From: a virus
Virus record (IMG/VR): IMGVR_UViG_3300037189_018699
Span: 1-39,617 of that record
Strand: one strand, 5' to 3'
Length of the DNA stretch: 39,617 nt
Shown here in pieces: positions 16,347 to 21,679 of this stretch (within the stretch, counting starts at the first letter, position 1; every line of letters starts with the position of its first letter). The position numbers and the translations under genes are program-made. The notes beneath the pieces are model-generated. The model was not told where the DNA came from, searched no databases, and saw only the letters and a list, made by a program, of their open reading frames with translations.

Positions 16347-16494
16347 TGATAAGACAAACAGCCTAAGAGTTTTTGATAAAGAGACAGAGATTCAACCGAA
16401 AGAAGTTTCTGGATATTACGCTTTTTCTCCCAGCTATCTTCTAGAGATTCATGACACTTTAAAAGAGTGTCTTCCGCTTCAAGATGAAGAGTGA
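16222..16494 (+). CDS. Lipoprotein, outer-membrane spanin-like (o-spanin candidate, Rz1-type)
   Basis: A 90-residue lipoprotein with signal peptide MQRLSLVGISLLLPLVLIGC. The lipobox LIGC puts the lipidated cysteine at residue 20, leaving a mature form of about 71 residues. A strong ribosome site (GAGAGG, 7 nt before ATG 16222) lies inside the upstream membrane-protein gene, which it overlaps by 125 bp in the +1 frame. Nested i-spanin/o-spanin genes directly after an endolysin are the hallmark of Gram-negative phage spanins, which fuse inner and outer membranes in the last step of lysis. The mature part is not notably proline-rich, unlike lambda Rz1, so a different lipoprotein role remains possible. 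Confidence 0.65.
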   Translation: MQRLSLVGISLLLPLVLIGCYAKRELPIVLDGNSVPKLLRFDDKTNSLRVFDKETEIQPKEVSGYYAFSPSYLLEIHDTLKECLPLQDEE

Positions 16495-16699
16495 CTCTGA
16501 AAAGAAGTTTCGTCTTAAGCAATTTCAAGATGGAGCTGATTTCGGATACTTTCAAGCTCTGCAGCAAGTTTTTGATGAGCTTACTAAGTTCCACGCTGAG
16601 CCAGCATTTGATCGCAAGTTTATCGATGCAATTTGGGACCGAGTAAAAAATTTAGAAGAAGATAGAAAAAACAAACTCTATAAAAAATATCCGTTATAA
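16484..16699 (+). CDS. Small hypothetical protein at the end of the late operon
   Basis: A 71-residue charged, soluble, helical protein (EKKFRLKQFQDGADFGYFQAL at its start) that overlaps the lipoprotein gene by 11 bp. Its tail is basic and ends KNKLYKKYPL. There is no signal peptide, membrane segment or recognisable motif. It is the last + strand gene before the tRNA-like locus, and its final codons contain the TATAAT box of that locus. Confidence 0.65.
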   Translation: MKSDSEKKFRLKQFQDGADFGYFQALQQVFDELTKFHAEPAFDRKFIDAIWDRVKNLEEDRKNKLYKKYPL

Positions 16700-16700
16700 T
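16695..16700 (+). promoter_or_regulatory. Consensus -10 box in front of the tRNA-like RNA
   Basis: A perfect TATAAT ends 6 nt before the first base of the acceptor stem (G16707), which is the usual distance from -10 to the transcription start. The -35 region at the 17-bp spacing is poor (around 16672), so promoter strength is doubtful. Confidence 0.4.
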
Positions 16701-16706
16701 TTAAGT

Positions 16707-16825
16707 GACTGGTGTCGGCGGGGGGCCGTCTAGCGGAGAATCTTGACCCGTCCCTAGCGGGATTCCTCTTTGTCCTAAAAAGCAAAGCAAAATCAAGATG
16801 GCTGGTTCGAATCCAGCGCCAGTCA
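16707..16825 (+). tRNA. tRNA-like RNA with enlarged anticodon region, anticodon not assignable
   Basis: The ends are tRNA-like. A 7-bp acceptor stem pairs GACTGGT (16707-16713) with GCCAGTC (16818-16824), followed by an A in the discriminator position. A 5-bp T stem, GCTGG/CCAGC, closes the 7-nt loop TTCGAAT (16801-16817). A short D-like hairpin CGGC/GCCG lies at 16716-16728. The middle is abnormal: stem ATCTTGA/TCAAGAT (16740-16746 / 16793-16799) encloses about 46 nt carrying two hairpins, CCCG/CGGG with a 7-nt loop and CTTTG/CAAAG, instead of a 7-nt anticodon loop. The total of 119 nt is too long even for tRNA-Sec. The only 7-nt loop would read CCU but has C at position 33. CCA is not encoded. 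It is a degenerate, interrupted or repurposed tRNA. Confidence 0.45.
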
Positions 16826-17011
16826 ATTTAATCTCAAAACACTGAGACTTTTTAGTATTCCAAAAAAAATTGCAGGCGGTATGGCAATCAATAAAAGATG
16901 CCATGCGCTTGATCCTAAATCATTCTTAATGAAAAACCATTGAATATAAAAAAGAAAAATAGGCAATCCGATTAAATATCCTAAAGCTATTTTTTGTTTT
17001 AAGTCTTCCAT
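16823..17011 (-). CDS. Small membrane protein (two spans)
   Basis: A 62-residue protein with two hydrophobic segments (IALGYLIGLPIFLFYIQWFF and WHLLLIAIPPAIFFGILKSL) joined by a short loop KNDLGSSA. ATG at 17011 (MEDLKQK) is chosen because a longer frame would run back into the nuclease gene. It is the last gene of the - strand accessory cluster, and its stop overlaps the end of the tRNA-like RNA on the other strand. Composition and size resemble small phage inner-membrane proteins such as superinfection-exclusion factors. No family is recognised. Confidence 0.55.
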   Translation of the reverse strand: MEDLKQKIALGYLIGLPIFLFYIQWFFIKNDLGSSAWHLLLIAIPPAIFFGILKSLSVLRLN

Positions 17012-17036
17012 GCTTTTCTTATAACACAAATTTTGT

Positions 17037-17462
17037 TTAATCGATAGAGGGGCACCAATCGGTATCAGGCTTATGGCCGCCGTCATATGAAATTGCTAAT
17101 CTTTTTTTAATAAGCACTTGGCTTAAGGAGTTAGAATCAAAGATGACGTCTGCTAAAAGTCTGAAGTATTTATCGCGGCCCACATTCACAAGATCGATTC
17201 TATTGGCTGAGAGAAGTAACTGACGGACTAAGTTTCTGGCTTTAACTGCGGCTTCTATTTCGCATTCTGTTTTGCCTTTGATTTCTGGTGTATCTATTCC
17301 GCGTACTCTGACTGAGATGTTTTTACCGAATACGTTAGGCACGCTTGGCAGGTTAACTGTGAGAGTGTCTCCGTCGTAAGCGCTAACGAAATCCACATTG
17401 TGAAATGGCTCGGATTTGCTTGAGCATCCAATAAGTATAAACAAAAATAGTAGTCGCTTCAT
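17037..17462 (-). CDS. Thermonuclease-family lipoprotein (staphylococcal nuclease fold)
   Basis: A 141-residue protein with a lipoprotein signal MKRLLFLFILIGC (lipobox LIGC, Cys13), so the mature enzyme should be tethered in the periplasm or outer membrane. The catalytic domain has the SNase order: DGDTLTV, then VRVRGIDTPEIKG, then RDKYFRLLADVIF, and LIKKRLAISYDGG near the end. The Arg/Glu/Arg catalytic triad is present: Arg in VRVRG eight residues before Glu of DTPE, and Arg in KYFRLL. It needs calcium and cuts DNA or RNA without sequence preference. A cell-envelope nuclease in a phage could degrade incoming competitor DNA or scavenge nucleotides. AGGG lies about 7 nt before the ATG. Confidence 0.85.
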   Translation of the reverse strand: MKRLLFLFILIGCSSKSEPFHNVDFVSAYDGDTLTVNLPSVPNVFGKNISVRVRGIDTPEIKGKTECEIEAAVKARNLVRQLLLSANRIDLVNVGRDKYFRLLADVIFDSNSLSQVLIKKRLAISYDGGHKPDTDWCPSID

Positions 17463-17475
17463 GAGCGACCCTATA

Positions 17476-17667
17476 TCACGGTTTTTTAAGAAAATGTTTA
17501 AACGAAGATTCTAGAGCAGGATCAGTAACTTGGACCCAATCGACGTCTTTGCTGCCTTTAAGAATGCGCTCAAATCTATCGGCATCCGGCTGAGAAGAGA
17601 CCACGCACCAATACTCTCCCCTATCGTCTTTCTTTTTCCATGTGATCTTCCAGAAGGTTTGGCTCAT
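17476..17667 (-). CDS. Small hypothetical protein, coupled to the papain-like gene
   Basis: A 63-residue protein starting MSQTFWKITWKKKDDRGEYW. ATG at 17667 is chosen because it overlaps the upstream TGA (ATGA), the coupling used throughout this operon. A longer frame from 17727 lacks a ribosome site and would overlap the neighbour by 64 bp. It looks like a compact alpha/beta protein (beta strand WCVVSSQPDADRFERILKG), with a pattern similar to small peptide- or RNA-binding folds, but I do not recognise a family. Confidence 0.6.
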   Translation of the reverse strand: MSQTFWKITWKKKDDRGEYWCVVSSQPDADRFERILKGSKDVDWVQVTDPALESSFKHFLKKP

Positions 17668-18146
17668 TGCTTCTGTAGGAATTCTAACAAAGCTTTCGGG
17701 CCAGTAGTATTTAAATCTAGTGGGCATGGCTTTTGGGCTTTAGACCACAAAAGCAATATGACCTTCACGCACCAGCCCTGCCCTGCGTATCGCTTCTGAA
17801 GCCACTGAGGCGGCTTAATGTTTAGCGACTCTAGGCCCCGAGCGAGTATCTGAGACCAGCCATACAAATGGGCTCCTTGAAACTGCTCTAGTAGCTTTCG
17901 TGTAAACTTCCAGTCAAATGGGAGGCCGTCTTCAAATGCCAGGGTTTCCTTAGTGCCGACCGCAATGGAGCGCGGGGTGAGGACGAAGCCTTGTGACCAA
18001 GTGGACTGAAGCACAAATGGGTCTTTGGAGTTGGGCCAGTATAGGTCTGTTTCGATCATGACATGCGTAAAACGAGTCCCCTCAACCGCCTGGATTAATC
18101 GAGAGAAGAAGTTGGGATTACGAGAAGCGGTGAATATGATTTTCAA
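17664..18146 (-). CDS. Permuted papain-like (NlpC/P60 superfamily) enzyme candidate
   Basis: A 160-residue protein. The start is the TTG at 18146 that overlaps the upstream stop (TTGA), giving MKIIFTASRNPNFFSRLIQ. The conserved-looking FTHVMIE near residue 33 supplies a histidine, and GQGWCVKVILLLW near residue 140 a cysteine. That His-before-Cys order is the permuted arrangement of the YaeF/YiiX branch of NlpC/P60 enzymes, which act on amide or acyl bonds of peptidoglycan peptides or lipids. Between them lies a GWSQILARGLESL helix typical of such folds. There is no signal peptide. Its role in the phage is unknown; neighbouring cell-envelope proteins suggest envelope modification. Confidence 0.45.
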   Translation of the reverse strand: MKIIFTASRNPNFFSRLIQAVEGTRFTHVMIETDLYWPNSKDPFVLQSTWSQGFVLTPRSIAVGTKETLAFEDGLPFDWKFTRKLLEQFQGAHLYGWSQILARGLESLNIKPPQWLQKRYAGQGWCVKVILLLWSKAQKPCPLDLNTTGPKALLEFLQKQ

Positions 18147-18310
18147 TCCAATTTTTTCCCTTCCTCTAAAAGCCAATCAAGGACTTCTTCGGGGTGCTTA
18201 TCTTTAAATTGCGGCATTGTGCTGATTAACCCGGCGGCAAATGAGAGTGCTTTGGCCATCAAAGCTATGTCTTCAAATTTTAGCTTCGTCTTGCTGTCTT
18301 CATTTTCCAT
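18143..18310 (-). CDS. Small helical hypothetical protein
   Basis: A 55-residue protein, MENEDSKTKLKFEDIALMAK at the start and HPEEVLDWLLEEGKKLD at the end. ATG 18310 has AAGGA 7 nt upstream, whereas the longer frame from 18355 would start within the terminator hairpin. It is the first gene after that terminator in the - direction, so it may head a separate transcript with the papain-like and nuclease genes, or rely on readthrough. No family recognised. Confidence 0.6.
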   Translation of the reverse strand: MENEDSKTKLKFEDIALMAKALSFAAGLISTMPQFKDKHPEEVLDWLLEEGKKLD

Positions 18311-18322
18311 CTGGCTTTCCTT

Positions 18323-18356
18323 AAAAAAGAAGTGGCCGATCCTAAGACCGGCCACT
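18323..18356 (-). terminator. Rho-independent terminator, - strand
   Basis: Perfect 8-bp stem AGTGGCCG/CGGCCACT (18331-18338 / 18349-18356) with a 10-nt loop. Read on the - strand it is followed by TTCTTTTTT. It lies downstream of the long early operon (stop at 18428) and just before the 55-residue gene, so it should end most early transcripts here. Confidence 0.8.
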
Positions 18357-18427
18357 AATGGATTTTTCTATTTATATCGAATCAGAGGTCTAAGACCCTT
18401 TCATTCTCTTACGAAAGGCCTTATCGA

Positions 18428-18655
18428 TCAACTCCCCTTTTTATCAATGACTGATAACTTCCTTCCGATGCTTACATTCTCAATTCCTCTCACTTCTGTG
18501 TTTGGCCACGACCAAATAGACCCGTCAGAATCAAGTATGCAGACCCATAACAAGTGGTGCTCAACTCCATAATCCAAAACACCAATCGCTTCAGCGCTGC
18601 CTTTATCAATGTGACGCATTGGGATGGATGGGTTGAGCTGGGTAAAGTAGCTCAC
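18428..18655 (-). CDS. Hypothetical protein, last gene of the early operon
   Basis: A 75-residue protein starting at GTG 18655, with GGAG 8 nt upstream inside the preceding gene, whose stop is immediately adjacent. The sequence is beta-rich (HHLLWVCILDSDGSIWSWPN, then TEVRGIENVSIGRKLSV), like a small barrel or sheet protein. The motif WPNxEVRGxxNxSxGR looks conserved but I cannot attach a family name. No membrane segment or cysteine pair. Confidence 0.65.
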   Translation of the reverse strand: MSYFTQLNPSIPMRHIDKGSAEAIGVLDYGVEHHLLWVCILDSDGSIWSWPNTEVRGIENVSIGRKLSVIDKKGS

Positions 18656-19231
18656 TCAATAACTCCATCTTCCATCATTCTTGATTCCTGATTCTTCGAT
18701 TAAATATTCCGTTGTGTTTACCTTGTAGTTCTTTTGGGCAGCCGTGCCGTCTGTAAGGCTTGCGTCCCTAAAGATAATTCTATTGTTTGGATATGCGACT
18801 AAAGGCCCAGAGTCTAAGGCTAGGATGTGGTAGCATTTCCACTCATCACTCGTATCAGCAAGCGTGCCGCTTCCTACTGGATCAATCGTGAAGCGGTACT
18901 CGGCCTTTTGCAGAGTTCCGTCTTTTAATAAAACCTCGCAACTCATCCGTCTTAAGAAGTCTAGCTCCGTCACCTTGGCGTCGTCAGATAGACAAGACCA
19001 AAACTGTGCGACTGGAATGGAAATTTCTACACTTGGTTGATAATAAGAAAGGGCTGCCAGCGGAAGACCTGAGAAGTTGGCGCCTGATCTTAGAAGCACA
19101 CTACATTCAATCGCCTTATGACGAGAGAATCGAATTGCGTGCCAGTAGCCTTCTTCTTGGCCATCAAGCTCTAAGCCATTCGTCAGGTACTTTCTTTTTA
19201 CCCATACTTTAGTCGCTGGTACGTTCAGCAT
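18656..19231 (-). CDS. Hypothetical beta-rich protein
   Basis: A 191-residue soluble protein with mixed strands and no recognised motif. It reads VWVKRKYLTNGLELDGQEEG near the start, contains a hydrophobic core segment VEISIPVAQFWSCLSDDAKV, and ends GIKNDGRWSY. The start at ATG 19231 overlaps the preceding 55-residue gene by 23 bp and has no clear ribosome site, so a later start is possible. Position in the early block suggests a host-takeover or regulatory protein rather than a virion part, but function is unknown. Confidence 0.6.
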   Translation of the reverse strand: MLNVPATKVWVKRKYLTNGLELDGQEEGYWHAIRFSRHKAIECSVLLRSGANFSGLPLAALSYYQPSVEISIPVAQFWSCLSDDAKVTELDFLRRMSCEVLLKDGTLQKAEYRFTIDPVGSGTLADTSDEWKCYHILALDSGPLVAYPNNRIIFRDASLTDGTAAQKNYKVNTTEYLIEESGIKNDGRWSY

Positions 19232-19376
19232 GAATGTACTTTGTTATGGCCTTTGTAAGAGCGTTGATTGCAACAATTTGCTCCGTAAGAATTCCAGGGT
19301 TATCTTTGTCAAAAATCTTTCTCATCTTTGCCAGATTCTTTTCAACATCAATCCAAAGCTCTTCAACTGTTTCCAT
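19209..19376 (-). CDS. Small acidic helical protein
   Basis: A 55-residue protein, METVEELWIDVEKNLAKMRK at the start, then a second helix TEQIVAINALTKAITKYI. The ATG follows the stop of the preceding gene directly (TAA then ATG), and its stop lies 23 bp inside the next gene, so it fits the operon's tight packing. Coding character is good (two amphipathic helices, sensible spacing). No family is recognised; a helical hairpin of this size could be a regulator or an inhibitor of a host protein. Confidence 0.6.
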   Translation of the reverse strand: METVEELWIDVEKNLAKMRKIFDKDNPGILTEQIVAINALTKAITKYIHAERTSD

Positions 19377-19559
19377 TTATAATTCTCCCAACGAAATAAT
19401 ATGATCTTGGCTTAAGTGTTTTGAAATCTCTGTCTTGTCCTGGCCCCAAAAAAAGTGAGGTCCAGAAAGGTCATGAATAAACAACGCTCTAGGCGAAGTA
19501 TGAACGACAGTAAAAATCATGTCTTTCTCTGCGTCGTAGTAAACGAGTTCAGACTCCAT
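19377..19559 (-). CDS. Small hypothetical protein
   Basis: A 60-residue protein, MESELVYYDAEKDMIFTVVH at the start, then LFIHDLSGPHFFWGQDKTEI. Its ATG overlaps the upstream stop as TAATG. Mostly beta followed by a short helix; no motif or membrane segment. Part of the run of tightly overlapping small early genes. Confidence 0.6.
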   Translation of the reverse strand: MESELVYYDAEKDMIFTVVHTSPRALFIHDLSGPHFFWGQDKTEISKHLSQDHIISLGEL

Positions 19560-19795
19560 TAGTTGGCTTTTTTTTCATGACCAGCGGTTAGCTGCAAAAC
19601 AGCATTTTCATTTCTCATATAAAGCTCTTCCATGCATCGACGAACTTCTTCGGTCATTTGCTCTTGAAAATCGAGTTGCTTGTTTATTGTTGCGAGAATG
19701 TCTTTATCAAGCTCGTTTATTTTTAGCTGTATATGCAAAAACTCAGGCGTGATTCCTAACCAACTGAGTATCTTGTTTCTAATCCACATCTTCAT
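19559..19795 (-). CDS. Small coiled-coil hypothetical protein
   Basis: A 78-residue protein with an amphipathic N-terminus (MKMWIRNKILSWLGITPEFL) that could touch a membrane surface, then a long predicted coiled coil (LKINELDKDILATINKQLDF onward). It overlaps the end of the zinc-ribbon gene by 17 bp. No family recognised. Confidence 0.6.
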   Translation of the reverse strand: MKMWIRNKILSWLGITPEFLHIQLKINELDKDILATINKQLDFQEQMTEEVRRCMEELYMRNENAVLQLTAGHEKKAN

Positions 19796-19943
19796 AGTCC
19801 ACCCTTATCATTATTTCTGCACCGCATTCAGTGCATTCTATTTCAGATCTATCTTCAATCTCTGTCCAATCAATTGGCTCTTCGTTTTGACATTTATAGC
19901 AAACAAAAAATCTTTCCGTGCCGTCGAGCACAATGACTTTCAT
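19779..19943 (-). CDS. Small zinc-ribbon-type protein
   Basis: A 54-residue acidic protein with two CxxC knuckles, C15-YK-C18 and C37-TE-C40, about 18 residues apart, the layout of a zinc ribbon. It starts MKVIVLDGTERFFVCYKC at an ATG overlapping the upstream stop (ATGA). A small acidic zinc ribbon in an early phage operon could bind a host enzyme or nucleic acid, but there is no direct evidence for a target. Confidence 0.65.
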   Translation of the reverse strand: MKVIVLDGTERFFVCYKCQNEEPIDWTEIEDRSEIECTECGAEIMIRVDYEDVD

Positions 19944-20161
19944 ATTCGAACTTCTTTCATCGTTTCTGGGTCAAAAAGCGCTGGCCTGTTTTCATCAAAT
20001 GACGGAGCAAGATGCGCTGGCACTGGATAGGTTTTTACTTTTTTATCCTTAAACAAATCGTCAACGTATTCTGATTTAGCGACGAACACGCTCCATTTAT
20101 TATCAACGTCTGACTCAACGTATCTCCAATCGTTTGTTGGATTAGCCCAGCGATGTCTCAT
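19940..20161 (-). CDS. Small hypothetical protein
   Basis: A 73-residue protein starting MRHRWANPTNDWRYVESD, with a central helix EYVDDLFKDKKVKTYPVP and a C-terminal segment LFDPETMKEVRI. Both ends use ATGA overlaps with neighbours, so it is coupled to the DUF115-like gene upstream and the zinc-ribbon gene downstream. No family recognised. Confidence 0.6.
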   Translation of the reverse strand: MRHRWANPTNDWRYVESDVDNKWSVFVAKSEYVDDLFKDKKVKTYPVPAHLAPSFDENRPALFDPETMKEVRI

Positions 20162-21522
20162 TTTTGACTCTCCTTTAAGATCTGAATTAACTCAGAAATC
20201 AATACAGATAACTTTTGGCGAAATATTTTTTCTGCTTCTGGTTTGCGTTGAAAAAGATCATTTGTGTACATGATGAAATCTAGCTTTGAAGCGGAGTATG
20301 CTAATCCAAAAACAGAAGGGTCTTCTAAAATGCTTTTTGGATGATACGAATTAAAATGAGTCTGCATCCTTATGAGATTGTTAATAGAGCTTTGAGTTTT
20401 TTTATCCCAATCTTCTTTTTCTTTTTCTCTTAATCTATTTTCTTTCTCTGGAACAAATTCACCGCCCAAAGGAACTGAATCAGCCCACTCTTCTGCGTGC
20501 ATGTATCTAGCGCCTTCGATTACGGCGCCGCGCTTAGAAGCAGAAACTAGATTCATATTAAATTTACTCGCTGCGCTTGATAAACCAAGCTTGGTCAAAT
20601 TCCAGTAAACAGTCGTCTGTCTCTCTTCTCCGTCGTAACAAATAGTTTTGAGTTTAAAATTCTTATGCTCTTCTTCCTCGATCCAATCCTTAACTTTTTC
20701 GTGCTTCTTCCCCATTCCAGCGTGAGATTTACCGTCCTGGAAGCAAAGGTCTTGCCCAAGCAAAAGAACATTCTTAATCCCAAGGACCCCGAGAATGCCA
20801 AGTGCTGTAGGAATGACGGACGCATAGGGCTCTATGAGCTGCCGTTTTTTAAACGGAAGCCAATGAGACATAAAGTCTCTTCGGACCACAAAATTTAAAA
20901 TCCCCTCCCACTTTGCAATCGTTTCTGGATGCGCAACAAGCGTTGAAACCAGCACAGTATTACTGTGATTCTCCCCTTCCAAAAACTGAGACATCATTTC
21001 AACGCGTTCAGAAGTCACAACGATATGGGGCTTAATTCCATTTTCTAAGCAGCGGTGCAGCATGACATCGCACGCAATGATAAGAGTGTCTTTATTAATT
21101 AAATCCCACTGCTCATTCATCGATGGACCCGCAGCGATCATTGTCGCAGACTGGTAAGAGCATTTAGCGCGTGATATATCTCCGTGCTTAAGAATCAGAT
21201 TTTTGTTTTTAAAAATATTTCCAATTCCTAAAAGAGCGTCTTCTTTGCCGCCGATGTCTGATTTTATTTGGTGAACTATTTCACCAATCTTAGGAAGTCG
21301 CTTTAAAACTTCTGGATGCTTAGAGCTTGTTAAAGAAAAAATTCTTTGCAGACCTTGCGGTGAATCCATTATTTCTAGGAATCTTTTTTCCCAAGGCTCT
21401 TCCAGTAAATCTAAACGAAGTATAGGACCTTCGTATCCTTCTGGATGAAGGTCATTTTCCCCCCAGCACAGATGAAGAGATTTTTTATTTGTAGTAGTCG
21501 ATAAGCTCTGACTGCTCTTCAC
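20158..21522 (-). CDS. Maf/DUF115-like protein (MptE-type fold, glycosyltransferase or pyrophosphokinase family)
   Basis: A 454-residue soluble protein. Residues 124-173 carry the signature of the DUF115/MptE-like superfamily: ATMIAAGPSMNEQWDLI (nucleotide-binding loop AGPS at 131-134), then DTLIIACDVML, then NGIKPHIVVTSE. A second match is NVLLLGQDLCFQDGKSHAG near residues 260-280. Cellular relatives include Maf proteins, which add nonulosonic acids to flagellin, and archaeal MptE. GTG 21522 is kept because AAGGA lies 6 nt upstream, although the frame overlaps the previous gene by 38 bp. In a phage it might glycosylate host surface structures or modify a phage component. The exact reaction cannot be read from the sequence. 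Confidence 0.7.
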   Translation of the reverse strand: MKSSQSLSTTTNKKSLHLCWGENDLHPEGYEGPILRLDLLEEPWEKRFLEIMDSPQGLQRIFSLTSSKHPEVLKRLPKIGEIVHQIKSDIGGKEDALLGIGNIFKNKNLILKHGDISRAKCSYQSATMIAAGPSMNEQWDLINKDTLIIACDVMLHRCLENGIKPHIVVTSERVEMMSQFLEGENHSNTVLVSTLVAHPETIAKWEGILNFVVRRDFMSHWLPFKKRQLIEPYASVIPTALGILGVLGIKNVLLLGQDLCFQDGKSHAGMGKKHEKVKDWIEEEEHKNFKLKTICYDGEERQTTVYWNLTKLGLSSAASKFNMNLVSASKRGAVIEGARYMHAEEWADSVPLGGEFVPEKENRLREKEKEDWDKKTQSSINNLIRMQTHFNSYHPKSILEDPSVFGLAYSASKLDFIMYTNDLFQRKPEAEKIFRQKLSVLISELIQILKESQK

Positions 21523-21679
21523 GAAAAATCCTTACTAAGTTTTCAAATCCACGACGACCAGCAATATCCATAAGCTTTGAATAAATTTCTATTCTAATCA
21601 AATCTGCAGTCGGTTTATTGAGCGCTGCGTTTTTAACTTGAAATAAAGCATTAAGCTCTTGAAATTCATTGTTCTCCAT
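21485..21679 (-). CDS. Small hypothetical protein downstream of recT
   Basis: A 64-residue helical, soluble protein, MENNEFQELNALFQVKNAAL at the start and VRIFREEQSELIDYYK at the end. It begins in a TAATG overlap with the RecT stop, and its tail overlaps the DUF115-like gene by 38 bp in another frame. No family recognised; it may be an accessory of the recombination genes, judged only from position. Confidence 0.6.
   Translation of the reverse strand: MENNEFQELNALFQVKNAALNKPTADLIRIEIYSKLMDIAGRRGFENLVRIFREEQSELIDYYK

Noticed and set aside
16247-16594. 115-codon - strand frame across the lipoprotein gene
   Set aside because: It runs antisense to two genes with signal peptide and ribosome sites and has a Leu/Ser-rich shadow composition.
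16707-16825. attP site made of a tRNA 3' end
   Set aside because: No integrase gene was found, and a complete acceptor stem including its 5' strand is present, which a tRNA 3' fragment att site would not need.
16701-16904. 67-codon - strand frame containing TGAGFEPAIL
   Set aside because: AGFEPA is the familiar nonsense translation of the antisense of a tRNA T arm; it reflects the tRNA-like RNA, not a protein.
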